A DNA stretch of 64,000 nucleotides, from NCBI RefSeq assembly GCF_947581735.1, contig NZ_CANPVT010000007.1, positions 21,068 to 85,067 of the forward strand. The letters are read 5' to 3'. Origin of the DNA: Candidatus Palauibacter soopunensis. Lineage in GTDB: Bacteria > Gemmatimonadota > Gemmatimonadetes > Palauibacterales > Palauibacteraceae. The notes beneath the pieces are model-generated. The model was given only the letters and a program-made list of their open reading frames with translations. It ran no database searches and was not told the DNA's origin. A program made the position numbers and the translations under genes. Below, piece by piece: positions 18,261 to 27,146 of the stretch (its first letter is position 1; every line of letters begins with the position of its first letter).

Positions 18261-19727
18261 TCAGCGAATCGGGATGCGCACCCAGAACTGGTGGGTGAGC
18301 ACCCTGGCGTCCGCCAGCGTCAACGGCCCCTCGGGGGCGACGACGAATTCACCGCCTCCGCTGTCCGGGCTGTTCGCGGCGAACTCGCTCGCCACGCCCG
18401 GCTGGCCGGTGCCCGTCGTGAGGCGCACGCCGTAGTGCAGGTCCGCGGTCCCCAGCCGGAAGACGGCGGCCGCCGCGGGCGTCCATTCGATCCACGACTC
18501 GTCCTGCGTCCTGAACGCGTCCTCGACGTTGTTCGTCTGCTCGAGCGTGTAGTCGTACGACCGGCCCTCGAGACCCATCCGCAGTCCCACCTTCTCGAAC
18601 TCGTGCGCGACGCCCACGCGCAGCCGAAGGTTCAGGAAGGAGAAACGATTCTCGATCGTCTTGCCGCCCGCGGGTATCGTGCCGCCGTTCGCCGTTTCCG
18701 TGGCTTCCTCCGCCTCCTGCCACGTGTCGCTCCAAATCGGCTGGAGCGCGACATCCAGACCTGCCGTCGTGCGGTTGAGCGAGCGCGCGACGCCGAGCCC
18801 GAGTTCCCACGCGAGGCTGTTTCCCGGATCCCGGGGGATGTTCTGAATGTTGTAGTTGGGGATCTTGGGGTGTGACTTCCGGTTGGCCGTCATGGAAGCG
18901 CCGATGCGCCAGCCGGGTGCGCTCAAACGGCGATCCCATGCGAGCTGCAGCCCCCAGGTTCGCGTCCGATCCAGATTCGTATCGGTGGTCAGCGACACCA
19001 CGCGCTCGGGAGGGACGAACAAATTCGGCTGCACCCACGATACGTCTGCGTACGTCACGTCGTGGGTCATCGAGACCGCGTTGTGGACGAGAACCGCGGA
19101 AGCGCGGTCGCGGCCCGACTCGCGGTAGGCTCCGAGCCTCACGTCGCGCACGGACCCCGACTGGTCGATCCGATCTGCACCCGCGTAGAGCCGATCCACG
19201 CCACCCATGGCCTGGAGGTTGGCAACGCTCGCGCCGATTCCGACGGACCATGCACCGGATCCGAGCCTGCGGCCCACAAAGCCCCCTGCATACAGGTTGC
19301 GCGTCGAGACATCGGACAGCCGGTCGGCCGTCCAGAAACGGCGGTCGCCATCGGCGTCGATGTCCTGCATCGCGGCCGTAACGCCCCCGAACCAGTTCTC
19401 ACCCCTGATCAGTCCCGTGATGGGGAACGTCAACCCGGCTCCGCCCCCGTCGGAGATCCCGTAGTAGGCGGGAGCACTCAGGAGCGAAGATTCGGACAAA
19501 AGCGCGCCCTTCGCCGGGTTCGACCAGCCGTCGGCGATGGAGTCGTCCACCGCATACGTGAGGCCCGCGATCCCGAAGTTCGCCGAGGGCGTGGTCAGAA
19601 ACTGGTCGCCGGTGGCCACCGGCACTGTGCGGATCTGAATGAGTTGCGCCGCGGCCTCTCCGGCAAAAGCCGGGCCGGCCGCCAGGAGGGCCGCCGCGAC
19701 GACGCGCCCGAGTCCGTGATTCAGCAT
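18261..19727 (-). CDS. Outer-membrane beta-barrel protein, FadL/OmpP1-like
   Basis: 488 residues. Signal peptide MLNHGLGRVVAAALLAAGPAFA, then ATGDQFLTTPSANFGIAGLTYAVDDSIADGWSNPA-type N-terminal region recalling FadL/TodX (a loop near SNPA) and about 14 amphipathic strands ending in the typical QFWVRIPIR. Likely a hydrophobic-solute porin or uncharacterised barrel. GGGAGG lies upstream of the ATG at 19727, which also begins the signal peptide; the frame is open further upstream without a signal. No substrate evidence from the sequence. Confidence 0.7.
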   Translation of the reverse strand: MLNHGLGRVVAAALLAAGPAFAGEAAAQLIQIRTVPVATGDQFLTTPSANFGIAGLTYAVDDSIADGWSNPAKGALLSESSLLSAPAYYGISDGGGAGLTFPITGLIRGENWFGGVTAAMQDIDADGDRRFWTADRLSDVSTRNLYAGGFVGRRLGSGAWSVGIGASVANLQAMGGVDRLYAGADRIDQSGSVRDVRLGAYRESGRDRASAVLVHNAVSMTHDVTYADVSWVQPNLFVPPERVVSLTTDTNLDRTRTWGLQLAWDRRLSAPGWRIGASMTANRKSHPKIPNYNIQNIPRDPGNSLAWELGLGVARSLNRTTAGLDVALQPIWSDTWQEAEEATETANGGTIPAGGKTIENRFSFLNLRLRVGVAHEFEKVGLRMGLEGRSYDYTLEQTNNVEDAFRTQDESWIEWTPAAAAVFRLGTADLHYGVRLTTGTGQPGVASEFAANSPDSGGGEFVVAPEGPLTLADARVLTHQFWVRIPIR

Positions 19728-19846
19728 CCTTGCCTCCCGCGATTCCTCGTCTGCACCTGCATCAAGGACGAGCGAGGTGCGCCTCTCGTGACGCACGGCG
19801 GCGGCGGCGAGGGAAAGCGGCAGGCTCCGGTGTCAGCCGGATTCGG

Positions 19847-21610
19847 TCAGTCGAAGCCCACCCGGGGGAGCGCCCGAAACAGCCCGACGGCGGCGGCGAC
19901 GGCCACGAGTCCGAACCCGACCGCGGCGGCCGGCTTCCCGTACAGGCCCATCCCCGTGCCGAAGAGCACGGCGTACACGGTCACACAGCCGAGGCCCCAC
20001 GCGGCGAGACCCGCGGCCAGGCTCCCGGGCGCGTCCGGCTGCGTGTTCACGGCCCTCCGCCACCCGGGGGCGAAGGGGCGGATGCGATCGTAGAAGCCCT
20101 GCAGCGTCGCCGTGTCCGTGGGTCGGGTGAGGAACGTCACGAGGAGCCACACGGCCGTCGTCAGCCCGACACCCAGCAGCAGGCTGACCGCCGGGTCGAG
20201 CGCCGGCAGCCCCACGCGCTCGTGGAGGAGCGGGAACCAGAGCGCCACGGTCGCCGAGGCCGCCATGCCCGAGATCTCCGACCACGCGTTCACCCGCCAC
20301 CAGAACCAGCGCAGGAGGAAGATCAGACCGCTCCCCGCGTGCAGCAGCAGGATGAGTTCGAACGCCTGTTTCGCGCTGTCGAGGAAGAGCGCGAGGGCGG
20401 CGGAGAGGACGATCAGCAGCCCGGTGGACATCCGCGCCACGCGCACGTAGTGGGCCTCGTCCCGGTCCGGGGCCACGAAACGGCGATAGAAGTCGTCGAC
20501 GACATAGGACGACCCCCAGTTCAGGTGCGTGGAGATGGTGGACATGTAGGCGGCCGCGAGCGAAGCGACGACGAGTCCCAGGAGTCCGTGCGGCAGGAAG
20601 ACGAGCATCGCCGGGTAGGCGAGGTCGTGCCCCAGAATGCTCGGATCGAGGTCGGGGAATGCCGCTCCGATGGAGTCGAGCGTGGGATAGACCGCGATCG
20701 AGGCGAGGGCGACGAGAATCCAGGGCCACGGCCGCAGCGAGTAGTGCGCGATGTTGAACCACAACGTGGCGCGCATGGAGTCGCGCTCGTTCCGCGCCGC
20801 GAGCATCCGCTGTGCCGCGTACCCTCCTCCGCCCGGCTCCGCGCCGGGATACCAGCTCGCCCACCACTGCACCGCGATCGGGATGACGAACACCATCGCC
20901 GCCGTCCGCCAGTCCGAGAAGTCGGGCAGCAGCGAGAGGTTCTGCGAGATCTCCGGGTGCGTGACGAGTCCGGCCAGGCCCCCGACCTCCGGCTGCGCGA
21001 GCGCGTACGACGCCGCCGCGACGGCCCCGATCATGGCGATCGCGAACAGGAGGAGATCGGTGACGACCACGCCCCAGAGCCCGGACGTGGCCGAGTACAG
21101 CGCCGCCACCGTGCCCGCGACGAGCACCGTCGTGTACTTGTCCGCCCCGAGCAGGACCCCCGAGATCTTGATCGCGGCGAGCGTGACCGTGGCCATGATG
21201 ACGACGTTGAAGAAGACGCCCAGATAGAGGGCCCGGAAGCCCCGGAGGAAGGTCGCCGCGCGCCCCGAATAGCGGAGTTCGTAGAAGCCGATGTCGGTGA
21301 ATACGCCGGAACGCCGCCACAGCTTCGCGTAGAAGAACGTCGTGCACATCGCCGTGATGAGGAAGGCCCACCAGCCCCAGTTCCGGCTCACGCCGCCGTT
21401 GCGGACGAGGTCCGTGACGAGGTTCGGGGTATCGGTGGAGAAGGTCGTCGCGACCATCGACGTCCCCAGCAGCCACCAGGGGAGCTTCCGTCCCGCAAGG
21501 AAGAACTCGTTCGTGCCGGAGCCGGCGCGTCGGGCGAACCACAGCCCCACGCCGAGGGCCACGGTCCCGTACGCGGCCAGGACGATCCAGTCGAGGCCGT
21601 TCAGTTGCAC
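19847..21610 (-). CDS. Sodium:solute symporter (SSS) family transporter
   Basis: 587 residues, about 13 membrane helices. Landmarks of the SSS family: GLWFARRAGSGTNEFFLAGRKLPWWLLG near the N-terminus, MVATTFSTDTPN with the Na-site region of helix 1, and LASIAVYPTLD and AAYMSTISTHLNWGSSYVVDDFY in the core. It imports a sugar, polyol or similar solute with Na+. It starts with GTG at 21610 and has no clear Shine-Dalgarno; it lies 43 bp after a Gfo/Idh/MocA gene, so it is read as the transporter of that cluster. Confidence 0.9.
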   Translation of the reverse strand: MQLNGLDWIVLAAYGTVALGVGLWFARRAGSGTNEFFLAGRKLPWWLLGTSMVATTFSTDTPNLVTDLVRNGGVSRNWGWWAFLITAMCTTFFYAKLWRRSGVFTDIGFYELRYSGRAATFLRGFRALYLGVFFNVVIMATVTLAAIKISGVLLGADKYTTVLVAGTVAALYSATSGLWGVVVTDLLLFAIAMIGAVAAASYALAQPEVGGLAGLVTHPEISQNLSLLPDFSDWRTAAMVFVIPIAVQWWASWYPGAEPGGGGYAAQRMLAARNERDSMRATLWFNIAHYSLRPWPWILVALASIAVYPTLDSIGAAFPDLDPSILGHDLAYPAMLVFLPHGLLGLVVASLAAAYMSTISTHLNWGSSYVVDDFYRRFVAPDRDEAHYVRVARMSTGLLIVLSAALALFLDSAKQAFELILLLHAGSGLIFLLRWFWWRVNAWSEISGMAASATVALWFPLLHERVGLPALDPAVSLLLGVGLTTAVWLLVTFLTRPTDTATLQGFYDRIRPFAPGWRRAVNTQPDAPGSLAAGLAAWGLGCVTVYAVLFGTGMGLYGKPAAAVGFGLVAVAAAVGLFRALPRVGFD

Positions 21611-21653
21611 GGAGTCACCGGCCGACGTTCGTCAGCGGTCGGGCAGCGGGCCG

Positions 21654-23003
21654 CTACCACCCCCAGCCCGAACGGTAGTCGGCTTTCACGAAGCGTTCGG
21701 GGATCGAGACGCCGTTCAGGATTTCGCCCGTAGCCGGATCGAGCCGCACTTCCCGGCCGCTTCGCACCGAGAGGTTGCCGAGGAGCACCATCTCCGTCAG
21801 CGGTCCCGCGTGTTCGACAAAGTTGGAACCGGCGGGCGGCCCGTCCTTGCAGGCGCCGGCGAACTCCGCGTACACGCCGTCCGTGCGCGGGTACTTTGCC
21901 GGCGGCGGGTCGGCCCGGATCTCCGCGTCCCGTTCGGCGTCGAGCAGCCGGGGGTTCTCGCCGTAGATCCCCGCGAACATCTTGCCGTCGGTCCCGATCC
22001 ACAGCTGCCCGCTCGACTCGAAGGGCCAGCGCGCGTCGTCCGGCACTTCCTCGGGCCGCGGCGGCGAGAGGTTGCCGTCGCGCCATACGACCTTCACGGC
22101 CGGCCGATCCCCGCGGGCCGGGAAGTCGTACTCGATGCGTGAAGCCGCGGGCGCCGTCTCCGGGAACAGCGTCGTCGATTCCGCCGAAATCCGCTCCGGC
22201 GTGCCGAGGTCGAAGGTCCAGAAGGCGGCGTCCATCGCGTGGCACCCGATGTCGCCCAGGGCGCCCGTCCCGAAGTCCCACCAGCCGCGCCAGTTGAAGG
22301 GGGCGTAGGCCGGGTGGTAGGGGCGGTCGGCCGCGGGGCCGAGCCACAGGTCCCACTCCAGCCAGGGCGGGGCGTGGTGCGCCTCGGTCGGCCGCAGGAT
22401 CGCCTGCGGCCAGATGGGGCGGTTCGTCCAGTACTCCACGCGCCGGATCTCGCCGATGGCTCCGGATTCGTACCACTCGCGAATCTCCCGCGTCCCGTCC
22501 TGGGCGTGACCCTGGTTCCCCATCTGCGTGGCGACGCCCGCCGCCTCCGCGGCGGTGACGAGTTGGCGAACCTCCCAGATCGTGGTCGCGAGCGGCTTCT
22601 GGATGCGCGTGGGCTTGCCGAGCGAAAGGGACATCATGCCGGCCGCGGTGTGCGTGTGGTCCGGCGTGGAGATGAGGACGGCGTCGATGTTGTCGGCCTC
22701 CTCCGAGAGCATCGCGCGGAAGTCGCGGTAACGCTTGGCGCGCGGGAAGGCGCTCCAGGAGCCGGCCGCCTGGCGCTCGTCCACGTCGCAGAGGGCGTAG
22801 ATGTTCTCGCCGACGCCCGCCATGCCGCGCACATCGCCGCCTCCCATGCCGCCGACTCCGACGTGGGCCACGTTCAGGGTGTCGCTGGGAGCGCGGTGCC
22901 TGGGACCACCGAGCACATGCGCGGGCACGATCGTCAATCCGAGGCCGGCGGCGCCGGAGGCCCGAACGAAATTGCGCCGGGAGAAGTTGTTGTTCAGCGT
23001 CAT
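21654..23003 (-). CDS. Gfo/Idh/MocA-family oxidoreductase, Tat-exported
   Basis: 449 residues. Twin-Arg signal FSRRNFVRASGAAGLGL (Arg9-Arg10), NAD-binding VAHVGVGGMGGGDVRGM, the EKP-type motif replaced by IQKPLA, and a C-terminal dehydrogenase domain with WWDFGTGALGDIGCHAMD. Likely oxidises a sugar or cyclitol derivative outside the cytoplasm with a bound cofactor. The ATG at 23003 (MTLNNN) has GAGG upstream and opens the Tat signal. It lies between a GMC oxidoreductase pair and a symporter on the same strand. Confidence 0.88.
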   Translation of the reverse strand: MTLNNNFSRRNFVRASGAAGLGLTIVPAHVLGGPRHRAPSDTLNVAHVGVGGMGGGDVRGMAGVGENIYALCDVDERQAAGSWSAFPRAKRYRDFRAMLSEEADNIDAVLISTPDHTHTAAGMMSLSLGKPTRIQKPLATTIWEVRQLVTAAEAAGVATQMGNQGHAQDGTREIREWYESGAIGEIRRVEYWTNRPIWPQAILRPTEAHHAPPWLEWDLWLGPAADRPYHPAYAPFNWRGWWDFGTGALGDIGCHAMDAAFWTFDLGTPERISAESTTLFPETAPAASRIEYDFPARGDRPAVKVVWRDGNLSPPRPEEVPDDARWPFESSGQLWIGTDGKMFAGIYGENPRLLDAERDAEIRADPPPAKYPRTDGVYAEFAGACKDGPPAGSNFVEHAGPLTEMVLLGNLSVRSGREVRLDPATGEILNGVSIPERFVKADYRSGWGW

Positions 23004-23093
23004 GCTGCGCCTCACTCCGGGACAGGTCTGCGAAGGAAACCCCGCCTGCATGGTCTCGCGCCGACGGCGTCCAGGCCAGACCCAGGCGTTCGA

Positions 23094-23834
23094 CTAGGCC
23101 AGACCCAGGCGTTCGCGAACCTCGGGGGGCGGGCCGTCGAAGCGGGGCATGGGGCGGTTCCCCACGAAGCCGAGATCGGCCATCCCCTCCACCGTCGTCC
23201 AGAACGCGGTCGACGTGAGATCCCGCACGCGGTCGAAGAAGCGTGCGGCGACCCTGTACTCCGGGGCCGCATTCTCCGCCCAGCAGATGTCGTCGCAGAT
23301 CGCGTGCTTCTGCTCCAGCGTCAGATCGGTGAAGCGACGCCCGAAACGCTCGGTAGACTCGATGTCCAACCACACGAGCCCGCCGCGCACGAGCGTCAGA
23401 TCCTCCCGGTTGCCGTCGTAGGGCGCGCTCACCCACTCGTCGATGAAGGCGTGCGCGCCGAGAGCCGCCGCACCGGGGGAATGCTCATCCTCGGGGATGA
23501 TGACATCGCACAGGGCGGCGAGGGTGACGAGTTCGTCCTCGGTCAGCACGAGATCCCACCACACGACGGGCGAAACGAGGTCCGGGTCCGTCGGCGTCCC
23601 GGCGGCCCGGGGGTTGCCGCCGCTCGTGGCGCCGGAGAAGGCGGTGGGGTCGGTCGGGTTCTCGCTACCGGCCGGTCCGGGCTCGGACTCGTCCATACAC
23701 GCCGCCGTGGAGAGCGCGGCTGCACCGGCGGCCCCGGCCGCGAGCACCTGCAGCGCCCGGCGGCGGGTCAGTCCCTCGGTCGCCTCCGGTTCCCGTTCGA
23801 GGTCCCGTGCACGTTCGCGTTCGTGGTCGGACAT
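23094..23834 (-). CDS. Gluconate 2-dehydrogenase subunit 3-family protein (GMC partner)
   Basis: 246 residues. Tat-like LTRRRALQVLAAGAAGAAALSTAAC with a possible lipobox Cys46, then the small-subunit fold seen in FAD-dependent gluconate/fructose/sorbitol dehydrogenases (TEDELVTLAALCDVIIPEDEHSPGA, HAFIDEWVS). The subunit carries the large subunit through Tat export. The ATG overlaps the stop of the GMC gene (TGATG), supporting a heterodimer. The order large then small is the reverse of some known operons. Confidence 0.87.
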   Translation of the reverse strand: MSDHERERARDLEREPEATEGLTRRRALQVLAAGAAGAAALSTAACMDESEPGPAGSENPTDPTAFSGATSGGNPRAAGTPTDPDLVSPVVWWDLVLTEDELVTLAALCDVIIPEDEHSPGAAALGAHAFIDEWVSAPYDGNREDLTLVRGGLVWLDIESTERFGRRFTDLTLEQKHAICDDICWAENAAPEYRVAARFFDRVRDLTSTAFWTTVEGMADLGFVGNRPMPRFDGPPPEVRERLGLA

Positions 23835-25663
23835 CAGAGAGCCCCCTGACGGAGCTGGTCCACGAGATACTCCGACGACCGCCATGCGATCGCCATGATG
23901 GAGAGCGTCGGGTTCTTGTCCGCGTTGGAGACGAACGGCCCGCCATCCATCACGAACAGATTCGGCACCTCCCAGGACTGACAGTACTGGTTGAGCACCG
24001 AGTTCTCCGGCCGGTCTCCCATCCGCACTCCGCCCACCTCGTGGATGATCTGGCCGGGCGCCAGGATCGCGCGCTCGCCGTCCGTCTGAACCGTCGAAAG
24101 CACGCGCCCGCCCATCTCCCCGATGATCCCGGCGAACGTCTGCTGCATGTGGAGGGCCTGGTTGAGTTCGTGGTCCGACCACTTCCAGTGGAACCTGAGC
24201 ACGGGGATGCCCCACTGATCGACGACCTCGGGATCGATCTCGCAGTAGCAGTCCTCGTTGGGGATCATCTCGCCGCGGCCGTCGAAGTACATGAACGAAC
24301 CGTAGTAGCGGCGGCATTCCTCCTTGAAGCGCCGTCCGTAGGCCCCCTGTGTGAGCGGCTCGATGCCGCTGAAGGCGCCGTAGCCCGGCATCCGCTGCCC
24401 GCCCCCGAACTCGATGTGGTAGCCGCGGGCGAAGTCGAGGCGTCCCGCCGCCTGGTCGCCGTACAGCCACCATGGCATGTACATGTGCATCGCCGAAGCC
24501 CCCTCCTCGGCGTGCCGCGGCAGGTACTCGAGGGCGGGAATCTGGCCGGACACGCCGGCGCCCACCGTGTCCATGATGTACTTGCCGACGAGGCCGCTCC
24601 CGTTGGCGAGGCCATCGGGGAAGAGCGAACCGCGGGAGTTGAGGAGGATGCGGGCCGACTCGAGGGCGCTTGCGGCGAGGATGACGACCGGGGCCGCGGC
24701 ATGGCGGTCGGCGCGCGCCTTCTTGTCGACGTAGTGTACGCCGGTGGCCCGCCCCCGCTCGTCGATCGTCACCTCGCGCACCATGGCGTCCGTGATCGTC
24801 GTGAGGTTGCCGGTCGCCTGCGCCGGCGGCAGGCAGACGGTCGTCGACTGGAAGTTCGCCTTGATCGAGCAGCCCCGCCCGCACGGCGTCGCCCAGTAGC
24901 AGGGTGCGCGGCCCCGCATGGCGTCGCGCGTCACCTGCCGGGCCAGCGCGTTGCCCGGCCACAGCATCCGCGACAGGCCTTCGGCGTCCTGCGCCTCGGT
25001 GAGGATCGCGAGGTGCGCGGGCACGACCGGGATCCCGAGACCCTCGCACGACTTCTTCGCGAGCAGTTCGTAAGCGCGCGGCGCGGGCGGCGGCTGGAGG
25101 ATCCCATCGGAGGAGTCGGGCGTGTTCTCGAGTCCCTCACTCGAACCGTAGATGCCGACGAACGCTTCGGTGCGGTCGTACCACGGCGCGAGGTCGTCGT
25201 ACGTCAGCGGCCAGTCGAACCCCAGCCCGTCCCGGCTGTAGGGCTTGAAGTCGTAGGGGCCCATGCGGAGAGAGATCCGGCCCCAGTGGTTCGTCCGCCC
25301 CCCGAGCATGCGCGACCGCCACCACATGAAGTTGACCCCTTCGGCGCTCGTGTAGGGTTCCCCGGGAACGCGCCAGCCCCCGTCCACCGTCGCGTCGTAG
25401 AAGCCGAACGGCTTGTCGGCGGTCCCCGCGGCCCGGAGCGGCGCGTCGGCGGGGAGCTGGAACATCGGGGTCTCGGACACCGGATCGTAGTCTCGCCCCG
25501 CTTCGAGAAGCAGGACCCGGACGCCGTGACAGGCGAGCACATAGGCGGCCATCCCGCCCCCCGCGCCGGAGCCGACGATGATGACGTCGTGGGTATCCTG
25601 GCTGCGCCGGCGTAACGCGGGTGCGGAGCCGGCTGTTGTCAGACGCGGGCGTGACGAAGGCAT
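23834..25663 (-). CDS. GMC-family FAD-dependent oxidoreductase (gluconate/sugar dehydrogenase large-subunit type)
   Basis: 609 residues. FAD-binding GSGAGGG at 31-37 in DVIIVGSGAGGGMAAYVL, EAGRDYDP, a substrate domain, and the C-terminal GMC block VGGVRMGDRPENSV...NPTLSIMAIAWR. No own signal peptide is evident, so export with the Tat subunit is likely. It oxidises a sugar, polyol or lactone and passes electrons to a carrier. ATG 25663 is used instead of a TTG at 25699. A TTGACC with 17-bp spacing lies upstream, but the -10 is poor. Confidence 0.9.
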   Translation of the reverse strand: MPSSRPRLTTAGSAPALRRRSQDTHDVIIVGSGAGGGMAAYVLACHGVRVLLLEAGRDYDPVSETPMFQLPADAPLRAAGTADKPFGFYDATVDGGWRVPGEPYTSAEGVNFMWWRSRMLGGRTNHWGRISLRMGPYDFKPYSRDGLGFDWPLTYDDLAPWYDRTEAFVGIYGSSEGLENTPDSSDGILQPPPAPRAYELLAKKSCEGLGIPVVPAHLAILTEAQDAEGLSRMLWPGNALARQVTRDAMRGRAPCYWATPCGRGCSIKANFQSTTVCLPPAQATGNLTTITDAMVREVTIDERGRATGVHYVDKKARADRHAAAPVVILAASALESARILLNSRGSLFPDGLANGSGLVGKYIMDTVGAGVSGQIPALEYLPRHAEEGASAMHMYMPWWLYGDQAAGRLDFARGYHIEFGGGQRMPGYGAFSGIEPLTQGAYGRRFKEECRRYYGSFMYFDGRGEMIPNEDCYCEIDPEVVDQWGIPVLRFHWKWSDHELNQALHMQQTFAGIIGEMGGRVLSTVQTDGERAILAPGQIIHEVGGVRMGDRPENSVLNQYCQSWEVPNLFVMDGGPFVSNADKNPTLSIMAIAWRSSEYLVDQLRQGAL

Positions 25664-25773
25664 GGCCCGAGGATGAGCGCGGAGGGCGCCGGAGGTCAAC
25701 GGGTCACCTTGCCGCGTCCGACCGCTGCGCGAACCTTCAGCGCCACCGGAGCGGAAACTCGATGGGAGGCGAG

Positions 25774-27123
25774 ATGCACAGACGAGCCGTCGCGGGGCTC
25801 ATGGTCATGGTGGCGCTGGCGGCCGCGACCGGCCGGCCGGCCGCGGCACAGTCGCTCACGGACCTCGTGTCGGAACTGTTCGTGTTCGGGCAGTGCGGGG
25901 TGCCTCTGTGCCTCGATCCGGACTTCGACGAGACCGGGGTTTTCAGCACGGAGCACGGCCGGCACTACCTGCGCGAACGGGTCCCGCGGAACGACGCGCT
26001 CATCCTCTCCTTCCAGGGGCGGATCGCCGGCGTGGTCGGCAGCCTTCCTCCGACCGCGATGGCCGGCGGCCGCATCTGGTCGGACGGAGAGCGGAGTGCG
26101 TCGTTCGGGCCGATTTTCGCGGAGCGGGCCGAAACCCTCGGGATGGGGCGTTTCTTCCTCGGCCTCGAAGCGACCGCGTTCCAGGTCACGAACTTCAGCG
26201 GCGTGCCCACCGACAATCTCGTGCTGAACTTCTTCCACGAGGATTCGGACGTGGCCCTGGGCCCGGATCCGGGACTCGGTCTGCCCTTTTTCGAGCGGGA
26301 CGTGCTCCGGGTGCGGACGAATCTCGACCTCGACTACACGGTTGCCACGGCGGTGCTGAGCGCCGGCCTGGCGTCCTTCCTCGACGTGGGATTCTCCGTG
26401 CCGGTCGTGCGGGCCAGTCTGAGAGGGACGGCACACGCCCAGATTCTGTCGCTCGGCAATTCGCTCGCGCACCGTTTCGGCGGCACGCCCGCCGCGCCGG
26501 TCCTCCAGGCGAGCAACTCCGTGAGCGGGTCGGCGACGGGAATCGGCGACATCTCCGCCCGGGTGAAGGTCAACCTCATGGGGGGTACGACCGTGGGCCG
26601 CGCGCCGCCGCCCCTGGGCATGGCGCTCCTGGCGGACGTCACCTTCCCCACGGGCCAGGAGGAAGATCTGCTCGGACTCGGCGAAGGCCGCGGCCGTGCG
26701 CTGGCGATTCTCTCCCTCAATCGGGGACGATTCTCGCCCCACCTGAACGCCGGGTATCTCCTGCGCGAAGGCAACCTGCGCGACAGGAACTTCGACCGGG
26801 ACGCGGTGCTCGCGACGGTGGGATTCGATGCCCACGCGTCCGACGCCGTCACGGTGGCCGCCGACCTCATCACTCGCTGGGAACTGGCGGATCCGGAGCA
26901 TCCGATGCCGGGTCCCGTCACGTTCGTCGGCACCCCGGCTCTCACGGTCGAGTCGTCATCCCTCCCCAACGTCGGTCACCACTTCATCGACCTCGCGGTC
27001 GGGCTCAAGTACATGCTCGGCCGAGACATGATTCTCGTCACGAACGCTTTGCTCCCGATCCAGGCGGCCGGTCTGCGGCCGGACGTCCTGTGGACGCTGG
27101 GGATCCAGGGCACGTTCAGATAA
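25774..27123 (+). CDS. Predicted outer-membrane beta-barrel protein, unrecognised
   Basis: 449 residues. Signal peptide MHRRAVAGLMVMVALAAATGRPAAAQ, then long alternating strands to the terminal LWTLGIQGTFR, as in beta-barrels ending in an aromatic residue. Phrases such as ALLADVTFPTGQEEDLLG and FSPHLNAGYLLREG recall transporters of the phenol-degradation MetA/outer-membrane porin group, but I cannot assign one. A Cys pair (GQCGVPLC) sits near the N-terminus. GGGAGG 7 nt before ATG 25774 decides the start over ATG 25762. A P1 peptidase follows after 23 bp, so they may be co-transcribed. Confidence 0.65.
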   Translation: MHRRAVAGLMVMVALAAATGRPAAAQSLTDLVSELFVFGQCGVPLCLDPDFDETGVFSTEHGRHYLRERVPRNDALILSFQGRIAGVVGSLPPTAMAGGRIWSDGERSASFGPIFAERAETLGMGRFFLGLEATAFQVTNFSGVPTDNLVLNFFHEDSDVALGPDPGLGLPFFERDVLRVRTNLDLDYTVATAVLSAGLASFLDVGFSVPVVRASLRGTAHAQILSLGNSLAHRFGGTPAAPVLQASNSVSGSATGIGDISARVKVNLMGGTTVGRAPPPLGMALLADVTFPTGQEEDLLGLGEGRGRALAILSLNRGRFSPHLNAGYLLREGNLRDRNFDRDAVLATVGFDAHASDAVTVAADLITRWELADPEHPMPGPVTFVGTPALTVESSSLPNVGHHFIDLAVGLKYMLGRDMILVTNALLPIQAAGLRPDVLWTLGIQGTFR

Positions 27124-27146
27124 CAGTCCCTCGCGTGGAGGTGTCG

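Noticed and set aside
25671-25699. Sixth leaderless promoter before the GMC gene
   Set aside because: TTGACC and 17-bp spacing fit, but the -10 TCATCC is too poor to count.
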